Positions 18,157 through 27,032 of a DNA stretch of 64,000 bases are shown piece after piece. The stretch lies in assembly GCA_045132775.1 (NCBI GenBank), contig JBGUSX010000143.1:20666-84665 (forward strand), in the 5' to 3' direction. The notes beneath the pieces were generated by a model. It had not been told where the DNA came from, ran no database searches, and saw only the letters and a program-made list of their open reading frames with translations. Made by a program: the position numbers and the translations under genes. How positions within the stretch are numbered: the first letter of the stretch is position 1; each line of letters starts with the position of its first letter. The stretch comes from SVTX01 sp045132775. Lineage in GTDB: Bacteria > Bacillota > Clostridia > Oscillospirales > CAG-272.

Positions 18157-19275
18157 TTATTCCATTTCAGCTCTGTGCTTTGCAACGATCTTATTGATTC
18201 TCTTAACGGGATCAAGAAGCTCGCTGATCGTAGCATCATGGTTAAGTGTATCGATAATGTAGGAGACGTACTTACACATATTTACCTCAACGTGCCAGGG
18301 CTTTTCTTTAAGTCCGGGACGGCTGTAAACGAGGTTTGTTGTAAACACCTTGGAAATTATGCCGTCATTGTACGCCTTGTCGAATTTCTCAAAGCCGTCG
18401 GTAAAGAGACCAAAGGTGGAGAAAGCAAATATTCTCTTTGCGCCTCTCGTCTTGAGCTGCGAGCAAACGTCGAGCATGGACTCACCCGAGGAGATCATAT
18501 CGTCAACAACGATAACGTCCTTTCCTGTGAGATCCTGACCGAGATATTCGTGAGCCTCAATGGGATTCTTTCCGTTAATAATTACGGAATAGTTGCGGCG
18601 CTTATAGAACATACCGATATCAATTCCGAGAACCGAGGAGTAGTACATACATCTTCCCATAGCTCCCTCATCGGGGGAGATCATCATAAGGTGTTCCTTG
18701 TCGATTACGATGTCGGGAACGTTCTTGATAAGTGCCTTTATCATCTGGTAGGAGGGTCTTACGTTATCGAAGCCTGAAAGCGGGATAGCATTCGATACTC
18801 TGGGGTCGTGCGCGTCGAAGGTGATGATATTGCTAACACCCATAGCGACGAGCTCCTGTAGCATAATAGCGCAGTCGAGAGACTCGCGGGTCGATCTCTT
18901 GTGCTGTCTGCCCTCGTAAAGCATAGGCATAATAACGGTTATACGTCTTGCCTTACCTGCGATAGCAGCAATGATTCTTTTGAGATCGGCATAATGATCG
19001 TCGGGACTCATCGGAACTGTCTGACCGTACATGCGGTATGTGACACCGTAGTTGAAAACGTCGCAAATAATGTAAACGTCCTGTCCTCTCATAGAGTGGT
19101 GGATAAGACCCTTACCTTCACCCGTTCCAAATCTGGGGCAAAGAGCCTCAACGAGATATGTGTCCTCGCTGGTGTGTCTGCGCCATTCCTTGAGGTAGTT
19201 GTCAACCTGTTGTGCGAATGCCTCGCAGCCCTTCATTCCGATCACGCTTAACTCTGCAAACTGTGCGTCCTTCAT
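18157..19275 (-). CDS. prs: Ribose-phosphate diphosphokinase (PRPP synthase)
   Basis: 372 residues from the ATG at 19275, which follows AGGGAGGATC; the frame stays open upstream but that part is not coding. Makes PRPP from ribose 5-phosphate and ATP for nucleotides, His and Trp. Visible are the flexible-loop region MYEGRQHKRSTRESLD (about 160), ITFDAHDPRVSNAIP, SPDEGAMGRCMYY and the PRPP-binding loop VIVVDDMISSGESMLD (about 270). It belongs to the longer class with an N-terminal extension of about 50 residues compared with the 315-residue form, often seen in Clostridia and Bacteroidetes. 59 bases downstream of rhaB. Confidence 0.93.
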   Translation of the reverse strand: MKDAQFAELSVIGMKGCEAFAQQVDNYLKEWRRHTSEDTYLVEALCPRFGTGEGKGLIHHSMRGQDVYIICDVFNYGVTYRMYGQTVPMSPDDHYADLKRIIAAIAGKARRITVIMPMLYEGRQHKRSTRESLDCAIMLQELVAMGVSNIITFDAHDPRVSNAIPLSGFDNVRPSYQMIKALIKNVPDIVIDKEHLMMISPDEGAMGRCMYYSSVLGIDIGMFYKRRNYSVIINGKNPIEAHEYLGQDLTGKDVIVVDDMISSGESMLDVCSQLKTRGAKRIFAFSTFGLFTDGFEKFDKAYNDGIISKVFTTNLVYSRPGLKEKPWHVEVNMCKYVSYIIDTLNHDATISELLDPVKRINKIVAKHRAEME

Positions 19276-19333
19276 TTTTAGATCCTCCCTTTGATGTGTC
19301 TTGATGTGTCGTTGGTTATCCTTATATCCTGAA

Positions 19334-20815
19334 TTAAACCGTTTCCTGCAGCTTGCAGAACTTCTCAAATGCAGCATCCCACGCTTCTCTGCTCTCTGTG
19401 GGCTGATAGTATTTGAGCTCGGTAGAATTAGCAATTACCTCGCGCGCCTCTTTAAGATCCTTGATCTCACCCGCTGCGATAGCCTGCATAACGATATTAC
19501 CCATAGCGGTAGCCTCTTCGGGACCGGCGCAAACGGGAATTCCGCATGCATCTGCAGTCATCTGGGAAAGGAATTTATCCTTTGTTCCGCCGCCTACGAC
19601 GTTTATCATGGATGCCTTTTTATTTCTGAGTGCTTCAAGAGTTTCAACGGTAAATCTGTACTTGAGAGCGAGAGATTCGTAAATGCATCGAACGACCTCG
19701 CCAACCGTTTCGGGAACGTGCTGACCGGTTATGCGGCAGAACTCTCTGATCTTCTCAGGCATATTTCCGGGAGTATTAAACGTGTGGTAATCGGGATTGA
19801 TGAGAGATGCAAAGGGCTTTGCCTCCTTTGCCCAAGCCTCCATCTGTGCGAAGCTGTACTCGTTACCCTCTCTCTTCCACTGTCTTCTCGACTCCTGGAT
19901 GATCCAAAGACCCATAATGTTCTTGAGGAAGCGGATAGTACCCATAGCGCCGCCCTCGTTTGTGAAGTTAGCGATTCTGGTGTCGTCGTCGATAAGGGGC
20001 TCGTCGATCTCGGCACCCATAAGCGACCATGTTCCGCTGGATATGTAGATGAAGTCCTTGTTTGTTGCGGGAACCGCGATGACAGCACTTGCGGTATCGT
20101 GAGAAGCAACGTTAACGACCTTGATGCTGTTCTTACCAACCTCCTCGTTGATCTGAGGAAGAAGTCCGCCGAGATCGTTGCAAGGCATAACGAGAGGAGC
20201 AAAGAGCGAGCGGTCAATGCCGAGCTTATCGGTAAGCTCATAAGCAAAGGCCCTCTTTTTAGCATCGAGAAGCATACCAGTCGATGCGATAGTGTACTCG
20301 GTAGCCATCTGACCTGTAAGGAAGTAGTTGAGAAGGTCGGGAGTCATGAGCATCTTGTCAGCCCTCTCAAGCATCGTAGGATCGTCACGCTTTTCAGCCG
20401 CGAGCTGATTGATAGTGTTGAAGTCAGCCGCCTGAATACCCGTAACTCTGTATATCTCCTCGGGAGAAACAAAATTGCGAACGTAGTCTGTGATATTAAC
20501 GGTTCTTGTGTCACGGTAGTGAGTGGGGTTAGCCATCATTCTGCCGTTCTTGTCGATAAGAGCGTAGTCAACGCCCCAGGTATCGATACCCATAGAGGCA
20601 ATACCCTCTTTATCGATAACAGTCTTGGTGATAGAATTCTTGATCTCAAAGAAAATTCTGAGAATATCCCATGTGAATCTTCCGTTAACAAAAACGGGAT
20701 CGTTTGTGAAACGGTGATTTTCACGAAGAGTGAGCTTGTTTCCATCAAAGGAACCGATGATACCTCTGCCGCTCGAAGCACCGAGGTCGATAGCAAGCAT
20801 TTTAAGTTCAGCCAT
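19334..20815 (-). CDS. rhaB: Rhamnulokinase (FGGY family)
   Basis: 493 residues. Phosphorylates L-rhamnulose at C1. N-terminal ATPase motif MLAIDLGASSGRGIIGSFDG, GIDTWGVDYALID (about 95), HYRDTRT (about 118), then YISSGTWSLMGAEID (about 265) and the ATP site NVVGGGTKDKFLSQMTAD (about 405). LGASSGRG and GTWSLMG are typical of RhaB among FGGY kinases. The matching isomerase rhaA is at 36.7 kb as a separate unit, and no aldolase rhaD is in the window. Ribosome site GGAGGG. Two TATAAT-like boxes lie 30-55 bases upstream (20848-20853, 20865-20870), the farther one with an extended TGTGT. Confidence 0.93.
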   Translation of the reverse strand: MAELKMLAIDLGASSGRGIIGSFDGNKLTLRENHRFTNDPVFVNGRFTWDILRIFFEIKNSITKTVIDKEGIASMGIDTWGVDYALIDKNGRMMANPTHYRDTRTVNITDYVRNFVSPEEIYRVTGIQAADFNTINQLAAEKRDDPTMLERADKMLMTPDLLNYFLTGQMATEYTIASTGMLLDAKKRAFAYELTDKLGIDRSLFAPLVMPCNDLGGLLPQINEEVGKNSIKVVNVASHDTASAVIAVPATNKDFIYISSGTWSLMGAEIDEPLIDDDTRIANFTNEGGAMGTIRFLKNIMGLWIIQESRRQWKREGNEYSFAQMEAWAKEAKPFASLINPDYHTFNTPGNMPEKIREFCRITGQHVPETVGEVVRCIYESLALKYRFTVETLEALRNKKASMINVVGGGTKDKFLSQMTADACGIPVCAGPEEATAMGNIVMQAIAAGEIKDLKEAREVIANSTELKYYQPTESREAWDAAFEKFCKLQETV

Positions 20816-20956
20816 TTTTTCCCTCCTGAAGATAAAGGCAATATGCCATTATAATACATTATCTATTATAACACATTATCGGACTCTTTGTATTAACAAA
20901 CTGTTAAAAACCATTGCGATATCGTGTATTTTCAAGACTTTTTTTACCTGCAAGTC

Positions 20957-20982
20957 ACCCCTCGGACATTTTGTCATAAAAT
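20957..20982 (+). promoter_or_regulatory. Possible mother-cell (sigma-K/E type) promoter of dpaAB
   Basis: AC at 20957-20958, 16 bases, then CATAAAAT (20975-20982), close to the sigma-K layout of AC and CATANNNTA. It is 50 bases before dpaA. Dipicolinate synthase is expressed in the mother cell in Bacillus, which makes this reading reasonable but unproven. Confidence 0.4.
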
Positions 20983-21032
20983 GTAATGAGACGTGTCGTC
21001 TTATTTTTATTTCTGAAGAACGGAGACAAAAA

Positions 21033-21938
21033 ATGTCAAATAAACATACATTTGCAATTCTTGGCGGGGATCGCAGACAAGCGATCCTGGCAGTTAAGCT
21101 CCGCGAGCTCGGTCACACAGTGAGAGTAATGGGCTTGGAGTCTTTTGCAAAGGAAATGACAGGTGTCGAACTGTGTTCAACCTGTGAAAAGGCGATCAAA
21201 GACTCAAACTGTATTATTCTTCCCTTGCCGACCAGCCGCGACGGAGAAAACCTGAATATCTCAGAATTTGAAAAAAGGCAGAATGTAAAGCTTGACAATA
21301 TCATTTCACTTTCGCACCGTAACGGAAACGTGACAATAATAGGCGGTCTTATCCCCGAATCTATGACAAAAAAGTCAAACGAGCTCGGAATTGAAACGAT
21401 CGATTTTTATAAAAATGAAAGCCTGCAGCAACTGAATGCCCTTCCAAGTGCTGAAGGAGCTATTATGGTAGCAATGCAAAACTGTGAAAAAGTACTTGAA
21501 GGAATGAGGGTTCTTGTAACAGGATACGGGCGTATCGGAAAGCTTTTGGCAAAAAAGCTTAAAGCGCTCGGTGCTATAGTAACGGTTGCTGCAAGACGCG
21601 ACGAGGTACTCTGCGAGATATCAATGTCAGGATATGACGCAGTGCGCTCCACGGACATCTGCTTGTTGAGAAAAGCATTCGACAGCAATGAGATCGTCTT
21701 CAATACAGTTCCCGGGATCATATTTACCAGAGCAGTCCTCTGCGAGAGCACAAATCGCCCCGTATATATCGAAATTGCATCAGCACCCGGCGGCATAGAC
21801 GTAACCTATGCCAGAGAGCGCGGAGTAAAGATCCATTCTGCCCCTTCTCTTCCCGGCAAATATGCCCCGATAAGCGCGGGAGAATATATATTCGAAACAA
21901 TATCGGAAATACTTGAGAAAAGGGGGATAAAGCTATGA
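21033..21938 (+). CDS. dpaA: Dipicolinate synthase subunit A
   Basis: 301 residues from the ATG at 21033 (CGGAG upstream); the frame is open earlier but noncoding. With DpaB it converts dihydroxy-tetrahydrodipicolinate to dipicolinic acid, the calcium chelator of spore cores. It begins FAILGGDRRQAILAVKLRELG and contains a second Rossmann motif VLVTGYGRIGKLLAKKLKALG (about 163). The later YIEIASAPGGID and SLPGKYAPISAGEYI are also DpaA-like. The presence of both subunits indicates a spore former. Overlaps dpaB by four bases (ATGA). Confidence 0.95.
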   Translation: MSNKHTFAILGGDRRQAILAVKLRELGHTVRVMGLESFAKEMTGVELCSTCEKAIKDSNCIILPLPTSRDGENLNISEFEKRQNVKLDNIISLSHRNGNVTIIGGLIPESMTKKSNELGIETIDFYKNESLQQLNALPSAEGAIMVAMQNCEKVLEGMRVLVTGYGRIGKLLAKKLKALGAIVTVAARRDEVLCEISMSGYDAVRSTDICLLRKAFDSNEIVFNTVPGIIFTRAVLCESTNRPVYIEIASAPGGIDVTYARERGVKIHSAPSLPGKYAPISAGEYIFETISEILEKRGIKL

Positions 21939-22495
21939 TAGGGTACGCATTCTGCGGTTCGTTCTGCACATTTGCAGAGTCCTATAAAACACTTGCTCTA
22001 CTTAAAGAAAAGCACGGTGATATCGTGCCGATAATGAGCTTTAACGCAAATAATACAGACACAAGATTTGGCACCCATACCGAATGGAATGAAAGAATAG
22101 AAAAGCTCTGCGAAAGAAAAATAATCAACACAATTAGCGATGCGGAGCCCTTGGGTCCCAAGGTGTCACTTGATGCCCTCGTTATCGCTCCGTGCACGGG
22201 AAACACACTTGCAAAGCTTGCAAACGGAATAACCGACACCCCTGTATGTATGGCGGCAAAGGCGCATCTGCGTAGCGACCGCCCCTTGATAATTGCACTT
22301 GCGTCAAACGATGCAATGAGCGCAAATCTCGGGAACATAGGCAGGCTTCTGAATCGGAAAAATATCTATTTCGTACCAATGACACAGGACGAACCGGTAA
22401 AGAAACCCCATTCACTTGTTGCAGACTTCTCTCTTCTTCCCCAAACGCTTGAGAAGGCGCTTGAAGGAAAGCAGTTAAGAAAGCTCTTCTTATAA
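21935..22495 (+). CDS. dpaB: Dipicolinate synthase subunit B (flavoprotein-like)
   Basis: 186 residues, translationally coupled to dpaA through ATGA. Flavoprotein-fold subunit of the DPA synthase: GYAFCGSFCTFAESYKTL at the start, VIAPCTGNTLAKLANGITD (about 87) and a central KAHLRSDRPLIIALASNDAMS. Family proteins are about 195 residues. The ribosome site for it lies inside dpaA (AAAGGGGG). Followed after two bases by a clean terminator, so dpaAB is a two-gene unit. Confidence 0.95.
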   Translation: MIGYAFCGSFCTFAESYKTLALLKEKHGDIVPIMSFNANNTDTRFGTHTEWNERIEKLCERKIINTISDAEPLGPKVSLDALVIAPCTGNTLAKLANGITDTPVCMAAKAHLRSDRPLIIALASNDAMSANLGNIGRLLNRKNIYFVPMTQDEPVKKPHSLVADFSLLPQTLEKALEGKQLRKLFL

Positions 22496-22496
22496 C

Positions 22497-22528
22497 AAAA
22501 ATGAGTCCGATTCATCGGACTCATTTTT
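22497..22528. terminator. Terminator between dpaB and hslO
   Basis: ATGAGTCCGA / TCGGACTCAT 10-bp stem, extended by four A-T pairs, TTCA loop, then T-run. Serves both convergent operons. Confidence 0.88.
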
Positions 22529-22534
22529 CATTGA

Positions 22535-23413
22535 TTACAACACCTCATTGGGCGTAAAAACATACTTGGAATTACAGAATCTGCACTGTATCTCAAGCTC
22601 CTCTGCCTTGCCCTCTGCGATCTGCTCGTCGAACATCTTGCGAAGGTCCTCTTTAGAGATAGACTTGAGCGCGCGCTCCATTCTTTCTCTCGAGCAGGTG
22701 CAGAGATAGTCAACGTCGATCTCGTCGAAAAGGTCATATTCGATGCCCTGCATTGCAAGTGCCATTATCTCTTCGTTAGTCATTCCCTTTTCAAAAAGAC
22801 GCGAAATATTGGAAAGGAGCGGAACGTTCTTTTCAATGGCGGTTATTGTCTCGTCATCGGCAAAAGGAAGAAGCTGAATAATGATTCCCCCCGCCGCCTT
22901 GCAAGAAAGATCGGTGTCAACGAGAACGCCGAGCGCACATACGGTAGGAACCTGCTCGCTCTGCGCGTAATACGCGGTAATGTCCTCCGCGATCTCACCC
23001 GAGACGAGATCGATCGAGCCGTTATATGGCTCACCCTCGCCCATATCCTTGATAATATTGAGGAAGCCTGAACCGACCGCACCGCTTACGTCAAGCTTGC
23101 CGTTGGATTTGAGCGGTATCTCGACCGCGGGATTCTGAATGTATCCGCGTACGTTACCGATGTAGTCGCTGATCGCCAGCACTCTTCCCGCTGGTCCGTC
23201 GCCGTTGAGCGAGACGGTTATGGTATCGTCCTTGTCACCAAGCATGCATCCCATCATGGACGTGACCGTCAGCAAGCGTCCGAGCGTTGCAGTAGACGTC
23301 GCACTTGTATTGTGATAACCGATAGCCTTGTTAACAATATCGGTTGAATTGATAACGTGAATTCTCGCGCTTCCGTCACTTGTCATAGCGCGTAAGATTT
23401 TTGACTGTGCCAT
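22535..23413 (-). CDS. hslO: Hsp33 redox-regulated chaperone
   Basis: 292 residues. Under oxidative stress it loses zinc, forms disulphides and holds unfolding proteins. The four zinc cysteines are present as CTC at 238-240 and CRFC at 277-280. The N-terminal chaperone domain has HNTSATSTATLGRLLTVTSM-like text (about residue 34) and DGPAGRVLAISDYIGNVRGY. Length is standard. It is the last gene of the leftward yerC-methyltransferase-hslO run. Confidence 0.95.
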   Translation of the reverse strand: MAQSKILRAMTSDGSARIHVINSTDIVNKAIGYHNTSATSTATLGRLLTVTSMMGCMLGDKDDTITVSLNGDGPAGRVLAISDYIGNVRGYIQNPAVEIPLKSNGKLDVSGAVGSGFLNIIKDMGEGEPYNGSIDLVSGEIAEDITAYYAQSEQVPTVCALGVLVDTDLSCKAAGGIIIQLLPFADDETITAIEKNVPLLSNISRLFEKGMTNEEIMALAMQGIEYDLFDEIDVDYLCTCSRERMERALKSISKEDLRKMFDEQIAEGKAEELEIQCRFCNSKYVFTPNEVL

Positions 23414-23435
23414 TTATAAACTCCGTTTTGTTAAT

Positions 23436-24209
23436 TTACTTTTTTGCTCTTGCAACGACGTACCACCGTTCACAATCGTCCTCCGGCTCGGAAAAATCAA
23501 ATCCGCCGAAGAATCCCAAAACTTCAAATCCGCATTTTTCGAGAGATGCCCTCAACTCAATCTTCGAGTAGCATCTTTCGGTCTGCTCGTCGTCATTTCT
23601 CGAGTAACTTCCGTCCTCGTTTTTTGTGAACACCGACAGGTAGAAATTGCAAAGTTTGCTTTCCCTGTCGTATTCGTTCTGCCAACCGCAATAAGCAGTC
23701 AAACCGTTGGAATCTGTGTCCTCGAAAATGTAGTGATTGTTTCCGTATACGTTTTCAAACTTATACGGAGTATTAACGTCAAAAAGGAAAAGTCCGTTCG
23801 GGTCAAGATAATTGTGTACCAAAGAAAAGCATTTTTCGAGATCGTCAATGCTTGTAAGATAGTTTATGCTGTCAAGACAGCAGCTTATCGCCCCAACAGT
23901 GCCGTAAAGCTCAAATTCGCGCATATCCTGCCTGATAAACAGAATATTGCTGATCCCAAGATCATAAGCCTTGTCGTAAGCCTTGTACAGCATCTCCTCG
24001 CTCGCATCCGCGCCTATCATGTCGTAGCCGCGTCGATGTAGCTCAAAGGTCATTCTTCCCGTGCCGCAGGCAAGGTCAAGAATGAGAGAAGGCTTTTCTT
24101 TCAAATATTTTTCGAAGCAGGCCTCAAAAAAATCTGCCCACGAAGTGTAATCCACCTCGGAATTTATACTGTCATAAACCGAGGCTATCGCATCGTAATC
24201 GGAATACAT
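23436..24209 (-). CDS. Class I SAM-dependent methyltransferase
   Basis: 257 residues. It opens MYSDYDAIASVYDSINSEVDY, typical of small-molecule methyltransferases, then SAM motif I LDLACGTGRMTFELHRRG (about 44), the acidic GADASEEML at the end of beta-2 and DMREFEL (about 92). The substrate is unknown; Clostridial relatives are annotated only by fold. It overlaps neither neighbour but starts 3 bases after yerC, so the two are probably cotranscribed. Confidence 0.85.
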   Translation of the reverse strand: MYSDYDAIASVYDSINSEVDYTSWADFFEACFEKYLKEKPSLILDLACGTGRMTFELHRRGYDMIGADASEEMLYKAYDKAYDLGISNILFIRQDMREFELYGTVGAISCCLDSINYLTSIDDLEKCFSLVHNYLDPNGLFLFDVNTPYKFENVYGNNHYIFEDTDSNGLTAYCGWQNEYDRESKLCNFYLSVFTKNEDGSYSRNDDEQTERCYSKIELRASLEKCGFEVLGFFGGFDFSEPEDDCERWYVVARAKK

Positions 24210-24212
24210 ATA

Positions 24213-24512
24213 TCAGTGTTTTTTATCCTCAAGTTCAATTCTTTTCAGCACGTTGAGATAACCGCTGCTTCCGTATTTGAGACAGTGATTAACTCGGCTG
24301 ATGGTTGCAGTGCTGAGACCCGTCTGCGCGGCGATTTCAGAGTAGACCATGCCGTCGGAAAGCATTTTTGCCGCTTTCAGTCTGCGAGACATTTCAATAA
24401 GCTCGCTTTTGGTACATATATCTTCAAAAAAGCTTTTGCAATCTTCAACGTTGTCAAGGCAAATGATACTTCTGTAAAGAAATTCAATGTTTTCGTTCTT
24501 GTCGTTATTCAT
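24213..24512 (-). CDS. YerC/YecD-type TrpR-related DNA-binding protein
   Basis: 99 residues. Resembles the Trp-repressor-like HTH family: FFEDICTKSELIEMSRRLKAAKMLSDGMVYSEIA, then the recognition helix QTGLSTATISRVNHCLKYG. The N-terminus differs from TrpR and no tryptophan operon is near, so it is the YerC/YecD family, whose targets are poorly known. First gene of its operon, behind a near-palindrome at 24595-24612 that could be its own operator. Confidence 0.88.
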   Translation of the reverse strand: MNNDKNENIEFLYRSIICLDNVEDCKSFFEDICTKSELIEMSRRLKAAKMLSDGMVYSEIAAQTGLSTATISRVNHCLKYGSSGYLNVLKRIELEDKKH

Positions 24513-24594
24513 TTCATCCTACGCCGCAGTAGCGGCTTCCTTTAAAAAATTAGGGAATGCGCAGATGCTTTTTCGCACCAATAGATATTTTACC

Positions 24595-24612
24595 ACTTTA
24601 TAGCGCTAAAGT
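24595..24612. promoter_or_regulatory. Near-palindrome between yerC and the XRE regulator
   Basis: ACTTTA, TAGCGC, TAAAGT: outer 6-bp arms are perfect inverted repeats around an AGCGCT core. On the minus strand a TAAAAT box follows about 10 bases downstream. It is placed to act as an operator for yerC or for the divergent gene. Confidence 0.4.
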
Positions 24613-24668
24613 AAAGACCTTTTTCAAAAAAAGTTTTCAACAAACTGTTTCATTTTATAAATTAAATA

Positions 24669-24697
24669 TTGACATACGACTTTTTGTGGAGTATAAT
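24669..24697 (+). promoter_or_regulatory. Consensus promoter of the XRE-TPR regulator operon
   Basis: TTGACA (24669-24674), 17 bases, TATAAT (24692-24697), 41 bases before the ATG at 24738. Confidence 0.85.
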
Positions 24698-24737
24698 ATA
24701 TCTGTAATATTATATATCCCGAAAGGAATCTTTTTGC

Positions 24738-25847
24738 ATGACAGGAATCAAGATCGGAAAGAAGATAAGACTTTTAAGAAAAAACAACGACGTAACGCAG
24801 GATAAGCTTGCCGCATATCTCGGAGTAACTCCCCAGGCAGTCTCGCGCTGGGAGTCTGAAATATGCTATCCCGATATAGAGACACTTCCGCAAATAGCGG
24901 ACTTCTTTGGCGTTGGAATGGACGAGCTTCTCTGCTACGACAGTGTACAGAAGGAATCCAAGATCAGAGATTACCTAAAGGAATCCGAGCTTCTTTACGA
25001 GGCAGAAAAGCTTACCGAATGTCTCGCCCTTCTCCGCGAGGCTTATGCGGAGATCCCCTCATCCTTTGAGATACAGCTCGAGCTTGCAAAGATCCTTTCC
25101 GCGATAAACGCAGAGGGCGAGCCCAATAAAAACGATCTTATGGAGGCTATCTCGCTGTGTAATCATATCCTTGACTATTGCACAGACGATGAGCTCCGCG
25201 ACGAGACCAAAAAGACAATGTGCGATATTTATTCGCATCAGCTCGATAATACGCAAATGGCGCTTGATATAGCCGAAAAGCTCCATAGTATGAGCTATTC
25301 AAAGGAGCTTGTAAAAGCAACCGTTCTTACGGGTAGCGTAGCTTTTGACCAGGCACAGAAAAATATTATGGACTTTGCAGATAATATGTGGTGGCACATG
25401 TATAACATTGCCTGTGTACCCGATATTTCTGGCGATAATTACAGTATAGAGCAGAAGATAGAGATCATGCAGAGGGGCGTTGCTATCCTCGAGGTCGTAT
25501 TTGACGGCAATTATCTCTTCTTCCACGACAGACTTGCAAATTCCTACCGTCAGCTTGCAATGCTCTATCTTGCCAAAGGAGACAGAGAGTCCGCACTTCT
25601 CTGCATCGAGCGTATGGCAGAGCACGCGATAGCCTTCGATTCACTTCCCGAGAAGAGCACCTATACGTCGGTTCTTGTAAACACGGTCGAGTATGTAAAT
25701 GAGGCTTCACCCGAAGGCGAGACGGTGACTCTTTGTGCCAAGCTATTAAGAGGAAGATTTGCAAACAGAATATGGTCGAGCATAAGAGGACACGAGAGAT
25801 TTGTTGCGGCTATCGAATCAATGTTAAAGACACTTGAAGAAAAATAA
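24738..25847 (+). CDS. XRE-family regulator with C-terminal TPR-like repeats
   Basis: 369 residues, ribosome site GAAAGGAATC. The N-terminal Cro/C1 helix-turn-helix spans about 5-60 (KIRLLRKNNDVTQDKLAAYLGVTPQAVSRWE, written here as one continuous helix set). The remainder is helical with TPR character (YEAEKLTECLALLREAYAEIP, SFEIQLELAKILSAI, LAMLYLAKGDRESALLCIERM). Such architecture appears in peptide-responsive or metabolite-responsive Clostridial regulators. Target genes are not evident; the t6A genes tsaE and tsaB follow with no gap, so they may be cotranscribed from its promoter. Confidence 0.85.
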   Translation: MTGIKIGKKIRLLRKNNDVTQDKLAAYLGVTPQAVSRWESEICYPDIETLPQIADFFGVGMDELLCYDSVQKESKIRDYLKESELLYEAEKLTECLALLREAYAEIPSSFEIQLELAKILSAINAEGEPNKNDLMEAISLCNHILDYCTDDELRDETKKTMCDIYSHQLDNTQMALDIAEKLHSMSYSKELVKATVLTGSVAFDQAQKNIMDFADNMWWHMYNIACVPDISGDNYSIEQKIEIMQRGVAILEVVFDGNYLFFHDRLANSYRQLAMLYLAKGDRESALLCIERMAEHAIAFDSLPEKSTYTSVLVNTVEYVNEASPEGETVTLCAKLLRGRFANRIWSSIRGHERFVAAIESMLKTLEEK

Positions 25848-25848
25848 T

Positions 25849-26307
25849 ATGGACTTTCCCTTTGTAATTAACACGGATTCGGTACAGAAAACAGAGGAGA
25901 TCGGAGACAGTCTCGCACAGCTTTTGACCGAGGACGAGACACTTCCGCGATTTGTTGCGATGTACGGCGACCTCGGTGTTGGAAAGACCGCCTTTGTACG
26001 CGGATTTTGCTCCCGTCTCTGCCCGAATTCCACTGTGAAATCTCCCACGTTTGCGCTTGTGAACGAGTACAGATGCACGAATAACAACAGTATAAAAAAG
26101 GTATGTCACTTTGATATGTACAGAGTGACGGATGAGGACGATCTCTACTCTATCGGCTACGATGATTATCTCAGAGATGATTATCTCTGTATAGCGGAAT
26201 GGTGCGAGCTTATTCCCTACGCGCTCCCCGAGGAAAGAATAGAGGTCAGGATAGAGAAAACAGATCTTGAAGACAACAGAAGGATAACCCTGAAATTAGT
26301 GATATGA
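25849..26307 (+). CDS. tsaE: tRNA t6A biosynthesis ATPase TsaE
   Basis: 152 residues from the ATG at 25849; a TTG at 25834, inside the preceding gene, is an alternative. The ATPase partner of TsaB-TsaD in t6A37 synthesis. P-loop YGDLGVGKTAFVRGF (about 41), then SPTFALVNEY (about 66), HFDMYRV (about 86) and the C-terminal IAEWCELI (about 117) with the tryptophan typical of the family. No strong ribosome site, consistent with coupling to the upstream gene; overlaps tsaB by four bases. Confidence 0.93.
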   Translation: MDFPFVINTDSVQKTEEIGDSLAQLLTEDETLPRFVAMYGDLGVGKTAFVRGFCSRLCPNSTVKSPTFALVNEYRCTNNNSIKKVCHFDMYRVTDEDDLYSIGYDDYLRDDYLCIAEWCELIPYALPEERIEVRIEKTDLEDNRRITLKLVI

Positions 26308-27029
26308 AAAAAGAAAAGCTTATCATTTTAGCACTTGACAGTACAGCGGAGGTGTCAACCGTTGCCGTATGCGACCGCGAGAAGCTCCTTTCCGAGATAA
26401 CGGTGAACACGGGAAACACCCACTCCGCAACGCTTCTTCCCGCAGTAGAGCAAGCGCTCAGAATGGCAGAGATAACCGTAAACGACGTTGACGTGTTTGC
26501 CTGCAGTACAGGTCCCGGCTCCTTTACGGGAGTAAGAATTGGCGCGGCTACAATAAAAGGCATAGCCTACGGAAAGAATAAGCCCTGCGTATCCGTCTCA
26601 ACGCTTGAAGCACTCGCATATAATCTTTCGGATAGAGACGGCATAGTCTGCCCCGTAATGAACGCAAGACGCGGACAGGTATATAATGCACTTTTTGAGG
26701 CAAAGAGCGGAGAGATAACTCGCCTTTGCCCCGACCGCGCACTCTCAATTTCCGAGCTCGACGAGGAGCTGTCAGATAAAGATCTACCCGTACTTCTCTG
26801 CGGTGACGGTTACGGCATAACGAAAGACGGATTTAAGAAGACCGAAGTCAAGGAAGTAGGCATAAGACAAAGATATCAGAGCGCGTACAGCGTATCGCAG
26901 GTAGCACTCAAAAAGTTTGAAAATAACGAAACCGTAACCGATAGCGAGCTTGTCCCTATATATCTCCGTCCTTCGCAGGCGGAGCGCGAAAGACAGGCAA
27001 GGCTCAAACAGGAGAGCGAGGTAAAATAA
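26304..27029 (+). CDS. tsaB: tRNA t6A biosynthesis protein TsaB
   Basis: 241 residues, ATGA overlap with tsaE. ASKHA-fold scaffold that dimerises with TsaD. It starts IILALDSTAEVSTVAVC and has NTGNTHSATLLPAVEQAL (about 38), GPGSFTGVRIGAATIKG (about 74) and PVMNARRGQVYNALFE (about 118). The C-terminal end LRPSQAERERQ is TsaB-like. Together with tsaE and sua5 the window holds three of the four t6A genes. Confidence 0.94.
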   Translation: MKKEKLIILALDSTAEVSTVAVCDREKLLSEITVNTGNTHSATLLPAVEQALRMAEITVNDVDVFACSTGPGSFTGVRIGAATIKGIAYGKNKPCVSVSTLEALAYNLSDRDGIVCPVMNARRGQVYNALFEAKSGEITRLCPDRALSISELDEELSDKDLPVLLCGDGYGITKDGFKKTEVKEVGIRQRYQSAYSVSQVALKKFENNETVTDSELVPIYLRPSQAERERQARLKQESEVK

Positions 27030-27032
27030 CTT

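Noticed and set aside
19301..20854. 517-residue open frame on the + strand opposite rhaB
   Set aside because: It is fully antisense to a clear FGGY kinase, has no ribosome site and no recognisable domain. Biased third positions in rhaB keep the opposite strand open.
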